Positions 24,885 to 33,110 of a DNA stretch of 50,964 nt are shown piece after piece. The position numbers and the translations under genes were made by a program. Origin of the DNA: a bacterium TMED88 (GTDB taxonomy: Bacteria; Myxococcota_A; UBA9160; UBA4427). Under the pieces are notes generated by a model. That model saw nothing but the letters and a program-made list of their open reading frames with translations. It did no database searches and was not told the origin of the DNA. How positions within the stretch are numbered: position 1 is the stretch's first letter; each line of letters begins with the position of its first letter. Location of the stretch: contig NHEP01000076.1 of assembly GCA_002171515.1 (NCBI GenBank), positions 1 to 50,964 of the forward strand. Reading direction: 5' to 3'.

Positions 24885-25952
24885 TCAGCCCGCTCCGTCA
24901 GAACGCCGGTCGATGGCGGCCAGCAGGCGGTCCGCCAGTCGATCGGCCACGCGCTCGACAAGAGCTTCCTGACCCTCCTGATCAACGGTGCCCTTTGACG
25001 ATTCAGCCAATCGGCCCACAAGCGTTTTTTGCACGACGTCATCCACCCTGACCAGCAGATCTTCCTCTGCCTTCTCCAAGGAGCTTGTCGGAAACATGAT
25101 AAAAATACTCATCACCAAAGCGAGAAGCGTTGTGTCAAAGGCCACCCCCAAGCCCGATGTCACTGAACCGATTGAATCCTTCATCACATCGAGATCTGCC
25201 GCCGCCGAGACCGACTCAGAAAAGCCACCGACCGCTTGCCCGATCCCAATCACGGTCCCAATAAAACCCAAAATCGGAATGGCCCAGATAAAAACCCGCA
25301 GCATCGTAAAACTCGACTCAACGAGAGCTTCCTCGCGATCGGCCTGCATCCGCAGGTGCTCAATCGTCTCGCCAACATCTCCCCGCAGCTGAAAGTGGTC
25401 GAGCCCCTCCCTCAGGCGTTCGACCAAAACACTCTGAACAAGGTCCTGCGGCAGAGTCCCGAGGTGGTCACTGAACCTCTTGGCATTGGGCACCGTGATC
25501 TGCTGGGCGATCGAAGTCGGCAGAAAGTCGATATCAAGAGACCGGGCCTGCAAACGGAGCGCTCGATACTTCCACCCCAGAACAACCGCCGACCAAATCG
25601 AGAGAAAGCTAATCACATACGGCACCCATCCCCGGGCCCCGAAGAGCGCTCCAAAAGTAGTCTCGGCCAACGGCCCCACCACCACGGCATAAAAAACAAC
25701 GGTCAGCAGCGCAGCCAGCAGACCGGTCCGACCCAGCGGGGCATCGACGCGTCGCCCAGCCCCACCGCTCACCGGCGCGACACCAGCCATTGGCATCGGT
25801 GCGTCCAAAACCTTCTGAGCCACGGGCTCCCCATCCTCGGCCGGGCGCAAGAAAGACTGCCCGCATGACGTGCAATCAACCACCTCACCCGGCTGGACTT
25901 TCAGACCCTCCAGCCTCGCCAGACAGATCGGACAGGAAATCGCTTCACTCAC
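24885..25952 (-). CDS. MotA/TolQ/ExbB-type proton channel with N-terminal zinc ribbon
   Basis: GTG 25952 is chosen as start: GAGGAG lies eight bases upstream, and it places a zinc-ribbon at the very N-terminus (CPIC at 7-10, CTSC at 27-30). The 355-residue product then has about four membrane spans: LLAALLTVVFYAVVVG, VISFLSIWSAVVLGW, the ExbB-signature helix FIWAIPILGFIGTVIGIGQA, and VTSGLGVAFDTTLLALVMSI. The last two match the TolQ/ExbB/MotA channel helices, including the Thr residues lining the proton path. A cytoplasmic loop lies between spans 2 and 3. It would form a pentamer around the rod proteins encoded downstream. The zinc ribbon is an unusual addition and could sense metal or bind a cytoplasmic partner. 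A PEGA-domain gene diverges 150 bp away. Confidence 0.85.
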   Translation of the reverse strand: MSEAISCPICLARLEGLKVQPGEVVDCTSCGQSFLRPAEDGEPVAQKVLDAPMPMAGVAPVSGGAGRRVDAPLGRTGLLAALLTVVFYAVVVGPLAETTFGALFGARGWVPYVISFLSIWSAVVLGWKYRALRLQARSLDIDFLPTSIAQQITVPNAKRFSDHLGTLPQDLVQSVLVERLREGLDHFQLRGDVGETIEHLRMQADREEALVESSFTMLRVFIWAIPILGFIGTVIGIGQAVGGFSESVSAAADLDVMKDSIGSVTSGLGVAFDTTLLALVMSIFIMFPTSSLEKAEEDLLVRVDDVVQKTLVGRLAESSKGTVDQEGQEALVERVADRLADRLLAAIDRRSDGAG

Positions 25953-26102
25953 CTCGAACACTCCTCGGCGAAACCCTTGCGCGTGCAGCCCCCTCGACCA
26001 GCGGCCCCACCCCGAGACCGGCATCGACCCGAGAGAGTAGGCCCTCCATGACTTCCGAGCATGCGGGGCCGCTGAAGGGCCCATGCCTGCTAGCCTCCCG
26101 GA

Positions 26103-27374
26103 ATGAGTGATGAAAACGGTGGCCCGGAGCCGAACGCCGCCTGCCTTTGGCTTGGCTTAAGCAACACGGCCTCCTCAGGCGAGTGCCTCGCCGCGTACTG
26201 GCGCTTAAGAAATCACCTCGAAGACCGGGCTCGCGAAGCTTCAACCTCTGAAGATCGCGTCCGGGCGAACGGACAGCTTCACAGACTCCACCGGGATTTT
26301 GTTGCGTTGGACCGGATCCAAGGCCCGCTTCGGCCGAATCCACCGAGCCCAGCCCCAGCCGTAGTTCGGTCCGGCGGAGCGGCTGGCTGGATCGTGGCGA
26401 CAGTCCTCGGGTCCCTTCTGATCGCGCTCGTTTGGATCGGATTGAGCGAGGACCGCGACCCACTCCCGGCCAGCCCGGGCGCTTTGGCTCAACTCACCCT
26501 CCAGGCTGATCCGGTCCAAGCCGAGCTCTGGGTGCGCACCAGCAAGGATGAGCGCGTGATTCTAACCGGGCCCGCCGATGGAACGCCCCAAAGCCTGCCC
26601 GCGGGCGGCTACTCAGTTGAAGTGATTCACCCAGATTGTCCCGACAGCTGGTCGGAAGACATTCGGCTCGAAGTCGGCGAGACGCGCCGCTATGCACCCA
26701 GGATCTGTCAAGGCGAGGGCCGGATTCAGGTCCGCTCCAATGTCAAGCAGGACCGCCTGATCGTAGACGGTCGAGACCTCGGCCTAACGGGAGAGACCCT
26801 CCATACGCTCCGGACCGGTGCGCATCATGTCCGGGTAGAGAAGTTGGGACACGTCGCCTGGGAGGGGGATGTCGTGCTCAAACCCGACCAGCAAATCGAA
26901 CTCTTTGCAGAACTTGCCAAAGCGCCTGCCCCCTCCCCTCCGCATTCTCCAACCCAATCCGCCAAGGCGGCCTCGGCGCCGCCCCCCACAGCGAAAAATC
27001 AGCCGGCGGGGGGCACCGCACCTCGCGCAGCGGGACGACTCAACGCACCCCGGCCCAGCACACCGGCGCCCCTTCGAACAGGAAAGGGAGGCTCGAAGTC
27101 TTGGCACGACGCAATCGTTGAAGACCTCGTCGGGCAGTACGACCAAAATGGATCGGGGACGCTCGACACCACTCAGGAAGTACAGGCTATCCCTTGCGCG
27201 AAATGGGTCGAGATCGAAAAGTCATATGAAACCGGAGGCCTCGCTGTCGAAATGACCCATCTGTACGGGTTCGACGGTTCGGACGCGCCAGCCAACACCC
27301 TTGGGATCGCCCCCACCGTTCGCTCATACGCCTATGACCGAATGAAAGGTTGCGGCCTGCGCGCGAGAAAGTAA
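26103..27374 (+). CDS. PEGA-domain membrane protein with EF-hand-like motif, divergent from the channel operon
   Basis: The 423-residue protein has an N-terminal helical region (LWLGLSNTASSGECLAAYWR to about 70) with a J-domain-like look but no HPD motif. One membrane span lies at about 94-114. Outside it come PEGA-like beta repeats, with ILTGPADGTPQSLPAGGYSV and LIVDGRDLGLTGETLHTLRT, then a Pro/Ala-rich linker (275-330). The C-terminal domain has an EF-hand-like loop DQNGSGTLDTTQE at 347-359 followed by VQAIPCAKW. PEGA domains are extracytoplasmic surface or scaffold modules. The gene shares a 150-bp intergenic region with the channel operon; an imperfect dyad (GCAT...GGG / CCCATGC) spans 26059-26086. 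The ribosome site is weak. A role as partner of the channel/rod complex is inference from position. Confidence 0.65.
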   Translation: MSDENGGPEPNAACLWLGLSNTASSGECLAAYWRLRNHLEDRAREASTSEDRVRANGQLHRLHRDFVALDRIQGPLRPNPPSPAPAVVRSGGAAGWIVATVLGSLLIALVWIGLSEDRDPLPASPGALAQLTLQADPVQAELWVRTSKDERVILTGPADGTPQSLPAGGYSVEVIHPDCPDSWSEDIRLEVGETRRYAPRICQGEGRIQVRSNVKQDRLIVDGRDLGLTGETLHTLRTGAHHVRVEKLGHVAWEGDVVLKPDQQIELFAELAKAPAPSPPHSPTQSAKAASAPPPTAKNQPAGGTAPRAAGRLNAPRPSTPAPLRTGKGGSKSWHDAIVEDLVGQYDQNGSGTLDTTQEVQAIPCAKWVEIEKSYETGGLAVEMTHLYGFDGSDAPANTLGIAPTVRSYAYDRMKGCGLRARK

Positions 27375-27382
27375 ATCGCGCC

Positions 27383-28792
27383 CTAAGCCACTGAGCGGAT
27401 CCAGCGCCCCGAACGAAAACGTAGAGTCAGCATCGCGGCCTTCACCGCGTAGTCCAAAATCAGCGCCCCAAACACCCAGCCCACATCAAGCCCCCACCAT
27501 ACAGCGCAGGCCGCAACGGTTCCCCGAACGCCGACCAGGCCGATCAAAGTGGTGATAAAGGGGAAGTGGGTATCCCCGGCTCCTCGAAGCGCCCCGCCCA
27601 GGGTGAATTCAATGGCCATGAGGGGCTGAACAGCGCCCAAGATATAAATAAACAGCACCGTTAACTGAATCACCTCGGGATCCTCAATCATGAAAGAGGC
27701 AATCGGCCGGGCAAAGAAAACAATGACCCCACCCAGCAGCATCATCGAGGCCGAGGCCCATGCGACCGCGCGCCACCCGCTGGCCTTCGCCCAATCGGGC
27801 CTACCCGCTCCCAAGGATTGGCCCACATGAGTGGAGGCAGCAATCGTGAATCCGGAACCCACCACGAAAGAAAATGAGAGAATTTGAACTCCGATTCCAT
27901 AGGCGGCATAGGGTGCTGTGCCGTACATCGCGACCAGCCACAAGAAGATGATGAAGCCCAGCTGCATCGCCCCCTGCTCGAGGCCCGCCGGGTATCCAAT
28001 TTTCAGAATCGAACGCACTCGGTGCCATCGCAGGCTTCCGGCACCGCGCCGGTACCGAACGCGAAGCCTGCCAGAGAGCCAAAGGCCGGCCACCACGAGC
28101 CCGCCCGCTAAAAAAGCAAGACCGTTGGCCAGCGCGGCCCCCACGATACCCATTTCGGGAAATCCAAAACGGCCATACACGAGCGCGTAGACCAAAAAAA
28201 TATTAAGGATGTTCATCAATAAGCCAATCCACAATGGTGTCATCGTGTCGCCCGCAGCTCGAATGCCGGCGCCGACCGCCATGTTGAAGGCAACCGCCAC
28301 ATTGAAGAGGCTGAGGACCCGAATAAATTGCACCGCCCCCGTCGTCGCCTCGACATCCAAGTCAAAAACCCCAGCGAGGGCCGGCGCAAAAATAAAAGTG
28401 GGGAGCGTCACGAACATCGCCAGCAAGACGCAGATCACGATGGAGGCCTGGGTCACACGATCGGCCTCAAGCCGGTCGCCTGCGCCCCAAGCTCGTGCAA
28501 CCCGCGCCGTAGTGCCGGCTGTGACCGCGATCAGAACGGCCTGAACGATCCAGAAAAGCCGATTGCCCGTGGTCACCGCTGCGACGGCGGATGGGCCCAT
28601 TGACCCGACGATCTTGATATCGACAAATCCGACCAGTGAAAAGCCGAGATTGCCCAGTACGGCAGGCCACGCCAACCCCAGAATACCCGGCGTCTGGTCG
28701 AAGACCGCTCCGGCCTCATCCTCGGCGTGAGCCCAATTCGTCTCAGCCGTTCCGACTTCACTGCGCTCAAGTTCAAAGGGATCGGAAGACAT
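27383..28792 (-). CDS. MATE family multidrug/metabolite exporter
   Basis: ATG 28792 has GAGG eight bases upstream and gives 469 residues; a longer form from 28822 has no site. The protein has about twelve membrane spans and the paired MATE halves: ILGLAWPAVLGNLGFSLVGF and the related second-half region GYPAGLEQGAMQLGFIIFL. It also has VTTGNRLFWIVQAVLIAVTA and THVGQSLGAGRPDWAKA, a motif typical of the DinF/NorM-like group. It would export cationic or organic compounds in exchange for Na+ or H+. It converges with the PEGA gene 8 nt away and is not obviously in an operon with its neighbours. Confidence 0.9.
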   Translation of the reverse strand: MSSDPFELERSEVGTAETNWAHAEDEAGAVFDQTPGILGLAWPAVLGNLGFSLVGFVDIKIVGSMGPSAVAAVTTGNRLFWIVQAVLIAVTAGTTARVARAWGAGDRLEADRVTQASIVICVLLAMFVTLPTFIFAPALAGVFDLDVEATTGAVQFIRVLSLFNVAVAFNMAVGAGIRAAGDTMTPLWIGLLMNILNIFLVYALVYGRFGFPEMGIVGAALANGLAFLAGGLVVAGLWLSGRLRVRYRRGAGSLRWHRVRSILKIGYPAGLEQGAMQLGFIIFLWLVAMYGTAPYAAYGIGVQILSFSFVVGSGFTIAASTHVGQSLGAGRPDWAKASGWRAVAWASASMMLLGGVIVFFARPIASFMIEDPEVIQLTVLFIYILGAVQPLMAIEFTLGGALRGAGDTHFPFITTLIGLVGVRGTVAACAVWWGLDVGWVFGALILDYAVKAAMLTLRFRSGRWIRSVA

Positions 28793-28954
28793 GGGTCGCG
28801 CCTCGTGACACACCGAAGCCAACTCAAAACGGATTCCCCGACTGGAGACCCGCTGCGCCTGGGGCTCAGCGATTCACCCAAGATAGCGGGGCTGAGACCC
28901 ATAAACAGAAGGAACATCGGCGCCCGGATTCCGAGGCGAAGGCGGGCAAGGCGG

Positions 28955-29590
28955 TCAATTCATGCCGACGAGCATCGAATCCAATTGGGCCCCTGAGAGG
29001 GAGCCTCGTTCAAGCAACTCTCCGGCGACCCATTCGACACCGGCCCAACTGGTCGACAAGAGGCGCACGGCTTCATCCCAGTAAGCCGAAACAAAACCAT
29101 GTCCAGCTTGCGACGAGAGATCCGGCATGCCCAACATACGCGCCAAAGTCTGATGTTTCTCAAGGTCTTTGTGAAAACGACTCAAACGTTCGCCGTTTAA
29201 AAGATCAGACGACCCAATCGCCGAGCCATCCAGTCCGTCGAGCAAGCACTCAGCAACGGCCCCGGAATAGGAGAGCACGCCGTGAGCATCGAGAATCGCT
29301 TCACTCGATACGGGCGCGGCATGACCACGGCGGGGCTTCCCCGGGACCGGCCGACAGCTGAGGGGAATGGGAAGTCGCGAATAAGTCCCGATCGCCGGGG
29401 CCCCCTGCGGCGAAGCGCCCAAGGCAACCTCGCGAACCACCTCGGCGCCATAGAGGACAAAACAGACCAGTGCGTGGCCGGCTTGATGGTGCGCAACCTC
29501 CGCCAAACGAGACGGCACAGGTTCCGAGGTCAAATACCGTTCTGCCCCCGCGGGAGAATCGATCGGTTGCTCTTGGGTTGAACTCAGCAT
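28955..29590 (-). CDS. Stand-alone M41 (FtsH peptidase)-like protein with HQAGH in place of HEAGH
   Basis: The 211-residue protein starts at an ATG behind AAGGAG. It resembles only the peptidase half of FtsH: VAHHQAGHALVCFVLYGAEV near residue 33, then a beta segment around PAIGTYSRLPIP, GVLSYSGAVAECLLDGLDG, and a terminal LSGAQLDSML. In active M41 enzymes the zinc motif is HEAGH; here the codon is CAA, so the catalytic Glu is Gln. The rest of the motif and the GGxxAE-like segment are conserved in form, which argues for retained fold without proteolysis. No AAA domain or membrane span is present. It lies divergent from the TonB2 operon across 313 nt. It could be a regulator or scaffold; this is not proven. 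Confidence 0.6.
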   Translation of the reverse strand: MLSSTQEQPIDSPAGAERYLTSEPVPSRLAEVAHHQAGHALVCFVLYGAEVVREVALGASPQGAPAIGTYSRLPIPLSCRPVPGKPRRGHAAPVSSEAILDAHGVLSYSGAVAECLLDGLDGSAIGSSDLLNGERLSRFHKDLEKHQTLARMLGMPDLSSQAGHGFVSAYWDEAVRLLSTSWAGVEWVAGELLERGSLSGAQLDSMLVGMN

Positions 29591-29903
29591 TCGCTTTCTC
29601 CTTGGTCAGGCGCATCCCGGTGATCACCTCCGGGCAACACCCTATCTTTCGGCAGCAATTCGCCGGAAGTTGACCCCTGATTTCCTCGGAACCAAAGTGT
29701 TCTGTTCAGCCAAAACAAGATGCACTCTCAGCGGAAATCGGATAATAAAGGGTCTGGGGAAAGCCTTCGTCCAATCACCTCGCCGTGTCCTGATGAGCGA
29801 GGTGGTTTCGGCCGTTGATCGACAGCGATCACAAATCGGCCGGGCTCGGGCCTCCGCCATCTTTGCTTGTGACCTCTTGCTCCACAGACCGAAAGGGAGT
29901 GAC
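29591..29903. promoter_or_regulatory. Divergent intergenic region with palindrome
   Basis: This 313-nt gap separates the minus-strand M41-like gene from the plus-strand TonB2 operon. It contains a perfect 10-bp palindrome, GGTGATCACC, at 29619-29628, 30 nt from the M41-like start and a candidate operator for it. No convincing Fur box is visible, although TonB systems are often iron-regulated. A frame open from 29670 continues into the DUF3450 gene, but its upstream part looks noncoding and lacks a ribosome site. Confidence 0.35.
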
Positions 29904-30701
29904 GTGCGAATCAGAAATCGGGTCCGCGGGCGGCTTTGGCGCCTCCGCTCCACCCTGCCCCTGCTCGGGGCCACAGTCGGATTGACTGGCCTCGCGTGGG
30001 CGGCTGACATCGAGACCGCGTTGGCGCTTGAAGAGAAAGCCAACTCAGAGTCGGTGCAATCTCAGAAGCGCATCAACCGAATCGATGACCAGACCGAGTC
30101 GATGGCCATGGAATATCGGGCCGTGATTGATCACATCCAATCTCTGCGGGTCTACAACGCGCAGCTCGAGAAGGTCGTTGGAACTCAACTCGAAGAGCTC
30201 GCCTCGCTGGAAGAACAAATCGGCAACGTCACGGAAATCGGCCGAGAAGTCATGCCGCTCATGATGCGGATGGTCGACACCTTGGATCAATTCGTCGAAG
30301 CCGACGTACCCATGCTCCTTGAGGAGAGACGTAAACGAGTCAATGATCTTCGTGAACTCTTGGTCCGTGCGGACGTCGAAAACTCCGAGAAGTACCGACG
30401 CATCATGGAGGCCTATCAGATTGAGAACGACTACGGCCGAACCATCGAGGTCTACCAAGACACGATTGACGTGGACGGAGAAGAACGCACCCTCGATTTC
30501 CTTCGCATCGGCCGAGTCGCCCTGATGTATCAAACTCCCGATGGCAGTGAGGTCGGAACCTGGGATCAAGAACAAGGGCGGTGGGTCGCCCTTCCCGATG
30601 GTTATCGCGACTCAATTCGTAAAGGAATTCGAATCGCCCGCAAGCAAGCTGCCCCCGACATGATTCGAGTGCCGGTCAGCGCTCCGAAGGAGTCGAACTG
30701 A
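29904..30701 (+). CDS. DUF3450 periplasmic protein of a TonB2-type operon
   Basis: GTG 29904 has AAGGGAG just upstream and yields 265 residues with a signal peptide (LLGATVGLTGLAWA before ADIETALALEE); longer frames to 29793 lose this. The mature protein is a long coiled coil (KRINRIDDQTESMAMEYRAV, LEKVVGTQLEELASLEEQIG) followed by a beta region with LDFLRIGRVALMYQTPDG and WVALPDGYRDSIRKGIRIA. These are features of DUF3450, a family found at the head of TtpC/ExbB/ExbD/TonB operons in Vibrio and Shewanella. It is periplasmic and is thought to join the energy-transduction complex; its exact job is not known. It overlaps the next gene by one base. Confidence 0.88.
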   Translation: MRIRNRVRGRLWRLRSTLPLLGATVGLTGLAWAADIETALALEEKANSESVQSQKRINRIDDQTESMAMEYRAVIDHIQSLRVYNAQLEKVVGTQLEELASLEEQIGNVTEIGREVMPLMMRMVDTLDQFVEADVPMLLEERRKRVNDLRELLVRADVENSEKYRRIMEAYQIENDYGRTIEVYQDTIDVDGEERTLDFLRIGRVALMYQTPDGSEVGTWDQEQGRWVALPDGYRDSIRKGIRIARKQAAPDMIRVPVSAPKESN

Positions 30702-32101
30702 TGAAACGCCTACTCAGCGCGGCCCTCTTTCTCATCGCGACCCTCTCGCTGCTTGCGGACACGACACCCGCACGGGCCCAAAACAGTGCTCCTGCGGAGA
30801 ACCCAACGATCGACCAACTCCTCGAACGCGTGCGCACCGGTTGGCGCGAAGAACGGCGCAATAATGAAAAACGCGAAGCCGATTTCCGCGCGGCGCGAGC
30901 TGATCAGAAAGAAACACTGCGCGCCGCCCAAGACACTCTGGCCGCAGAAGAAGCTCGAAGCGAACAGCTCGAGAAAAATTATGAAGAAAACGAACTGGCC
31001 TTAGCGGAGAGAGAAGAGCTGCTGGCTCAGCGCCTCGGAACCCTCGGCGAACTCTTCGGCGTGGTTCGCCAAGTGGCGGGGGACACCCGCAGTCAGGTCG
31101 AGAATTCAGTCATCAGTGCGGAGTTCCCCGGGCGCATCCCGTTCCTCGAAGAACTCGGACAGAGCAAAGCCCTTCCCTCCGTCGAAAAGCTCGAAGGCTT
31201 GTGGGCCACTCTTCTCCAGGAAATGGTCGAGTCGAGCAAGGTCTCACGATTTGATGCACAAGTGGACGCGGTCAGCGGCGAAGAAAGTACCCGAGAAGTC
31301 GTCCGGATCGGCGCCTTCAATGCCGTCGCCGACGGCGAATATCTCCGCTGGAAAGAGGACGTTCAGAAGCTCGGCGAAATTGGCCGTCAACCTGCACCGA
31401 AGTTCGTCAACACTGTCTCGGACCTTGAGCAGGCCCGCGGCGGCTTGGTCAAATTCGCGGTGGACCCGGCGCGGGGACAGATCCTTTCAATGCTGGTCTC
31501 AACCCCCACGCTCCGAGAGCGGATCGACTATGGCGGGACTGTGGGTTACGCAATCATCCTGCTCGGTTCGGCAACGCTGATTTTCGGCCTCTTTCGCCTC
31601 ATCTACGTGGGCGTCGTGAGCCGCAAAGTCGCGGCCCAGAAAAAGAACCCGGAGCCAAACGCTGGCAATCCACTTGGCCGAGTGCTTCAGGTCTACGCCG
31701 ATAACCGACAGATGGATACGGAGACCCTTGAGCTGAAGCTTGAGGAGCAAGTCCTCAAAGAAACAGCCAAGATCGAGAGCTTCTTGTGGCTCATCAAGGT
31801 TGTCTCGGCGGTCGCCCCGCTCATGGGCCTACTGGGTACGGTCACGGGCATGATCAACACATTCCAAATCATCACCCTGTTCGGCACCGGCGATCCGAAG
31901 ATGATGGCCAGTGGTATCTCCGAAGCCCTCGTCACGACGATGCTCGGCCTCCTGGCTGCCATTCCGTTACTGCTCTTACATAGCCTCTTGGCTAACTTGG
32001 CTCGCGGCGTCACGTCCGTTCTGGAAGAGCAGACAACCGGGCTGATTGCCGTCCAGTCTGAATCCGAGGGACTGGGCCGCCCAGGAGTGGACCGAGCCTG
32101 A
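30701..32101 (+). CDS. ttpC: TtpC-like MotA/TolQ/ExbB protein with long periplasmic domain
   Basis: The 466-residue protein has a signal-like N-terminus (MKRLLSAALFLIATLSLLAD), a long periplasmic coiled coil (30-130: DFRAARADQKETLRAAQDTL) and a domain with FPGRIPFLEELGQSKALPSV. From about residue 275 it has three membrane spans, with a signature ExbB region FLWLIKVVSAVAPLMGLLGT followed by VTGMINTFQIITLFGTGDPK and SGISEALVTTMLGLLAAIPL. That is the TtpC layout, a third channel-like subunit needed in TonB2 systems besides ExbB and ExbD. It starts on the last base of the DUF3450 stop. ExbB follows 40 nt later. Confidence 0.9.
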   Translation: MKRLLSAALFLIATLSLLADTTPARAQNSAPAENPTIDQLLERVRTGWREERRNNEKREADFRAARADQKETLRAAQDTLAAEEARSEQLEKNYEENELALAEREELLAQRLGTLGELFGVVRQVAGDTRSQVENSVISAEFPGRIPFLEELGQSKALPSVEKLEGLWATLLQEMVESSKVSRFDAQVDAVSGEESTREVVRIGAFNAVADGEYLRWKEDVQKLGEIGRQPAPKFVNTVSDLEQARGGLVKFAVDPARGQILSMLVSTPTLRERIDYGGTVGYAIILLGSATLIFGLFRLIYVGVVSRKVAAQKKNPEPNAGNPLGRVLQVYADNRQMDTETLELKLEEQVLKETAKIESFLWLIKVVSAVAPLMGLLGTVTGMINTFQIITLFGTGDPKMMASGISEALVTTMLGLLAAIPLLLLHSLLANLARGVTSVLEEQTTGLIAVQSESEGLGRPGVDRA

Positions 32102-32141
32102 TGAGCGGGCAAGAGTTATCCATCACAGGAGGAGTCGGAGG

Positions 32142-32657
32142 ATGACCCTCTGGTTCGAGGCGGTCGGAGACTTCATGAATCGAGGCGGAGACGTCCTCCT
32201 CCTCATATTCATTGTCACCCTGGCCATGTGGACACTGATCATTGAGCGTCAGTGGTATTTCCGAATCGTGTTTCCGCGAGAAGCCTCGTCCGTCCTCAAA
32301 AAGTGGCATGCCCGCGACGACCAAACTTCATGGCGAGCCCACCAGATCCGGGACCTATGGATTTCAGAAACCTCGATTAACTTGAATCGATCCATTTCGA
32401 TGATCAACACTCTGGTGGCCCTGTGCCCTTTGCTGGGCTTATTGGGGACAGTCACTGGAATGATCGAAGTTTTCGACGTCATGGCTGCGGCGGGCAACAG
32501 CAATGCCCGGGCTATGGCGACCGGCGTGTCCAAAGCCACCATCCCCACCATGGCGGGAATGGTGGTCGCCATCTCGGGACTGTATTTCTCAGTCCAGATT
32601 CAACGTTTCGCCAAGACGGAAAGCGAGCGCCTCGGCGACCGCATGACCCACGACTAA
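32142..32657 (+). CDS. exbB: ExbB-type proton channel subunit
   Basis: ATG 32142 follows AGGAGGAGTCGGAGG, a strong ribosome site, giving 171 residues. The N-terminal span (DVLLLIFIVTLAMWTLIIE) is followed by a short cytoplasmic loop and the two channel helices: NTLVALCPLLGLLGTVTGMI and GVSKATIPTMAGMVVAISGL. Conserved Thr residues and the PLLGLLGTVTGM signature show a functional proton channel. It would make the pentamer that surrounds an ExbD dimer and drives TonB. It lies between ttpC and exbD in one operon. Confidence 0.92.
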   Translation: MTLWFEAVGDFMNRGGDVLLLIFIVTLAMWTLIIERQWYFRIVFPREASSVLKKWHARDDQTSWRAHQIRDLWISETSINLNRSISMINTLVALCPLLGLLGTVTGMIEVFDVMAAAGNSNARAMATGVSKATIPTMAGMVVAISGLYFSVQIQRFAKTESERLGDRMTHD

Positions 32658-32696
32658 GCGGGACCCTGTCTCCCAACAAGGAAGGCCATCTCTGCC

Positions 32697-33104
32697 ATGC
32701 GAAGGAAACGCAACAAAGAGGAAGATGAGGCGGAAGTCAATCTGACGCCCATGCTCGACGTGGTCTTCATCATGCTCATCTTCTTCATCGTCACGGCCTC
32801 TTTCGTGAAGGAGTCCGGAATCGACATCAACCGACCCGATGCAGCCACCGCGACCGTCAAAGAGCGAGGCAATATCCTTGTGGCCATCACGGAGGGCAAT
32901 CAGGTCTGGATCGATCGGCGACAAGTTGACATTCGTTCGGTTCGAGCCAACATCGAGCGACTGCACGCTGAAAATCCGCAGGGGGCCGTGGTGATTCAGG
33001 CGGACAAAAACTCCAAGAACGGATTGCTTGTCCAAGTCATGGATGCCGCACGACAAGCGGGTGTCTTTAATGTTTCCATCGCGGCCAATGAGGTTTCCGA
33101 CTAA
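32697..33104 (+). CDS. exbD: ExbD-type subunit
   Basis: The 135-residue protein has a charged cytoplasmic N-terminus, one membrane span with the proton-carrying Asp21 in NLTPMLDVVFIMLIFFIV, and a periplasmic domain ending GLLVQVMDAARQAGVFNVSI. This is a canonical ExbD. The start follows AAGGAAGG. It would sit in the pore of the ExbB pentamer. It gives a useful in-window reference for the two unusual rod proteins at 23065-24881, whose spans align with it. Confidence 0.93.
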   Translation: MRRKRNKEEDEAEVNLTPMLDVVFIMLIFFIVTASFVKESGIDINRPDAATATVKERGNILVAITEGNQVWIDRRQVDIRSVRANIERLHAENPQGAVVIQADKNSKNGLLVQVMDAARQAGVFNVSIAANEVSD

Positions 33105-33110
33105 GCCATC

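Noticed and set aside
20822..25952. Zorya-type phage defence system (channel, rod, helicase)
   Set aside because: There is no OmpA-domain ZorB, no ZorC and no SNF2-type ZorD; the helicase is HelD-like and set apart by 161 nt. No other defence genes are nearby.
29619..29628. Fur box upstream of the TonB2 operon
   Set aside because: The palindrome GGTGATCACC does not match the Fur consensus; it is kept only as a generic operator candidate.
29670..29903. N-terminal extension of the DUF3450 protein
   Set aside because: The extension removes the signal peptide from the N-terminus and lacks a ribosome site; GTG 29904 has AAGGGAG.
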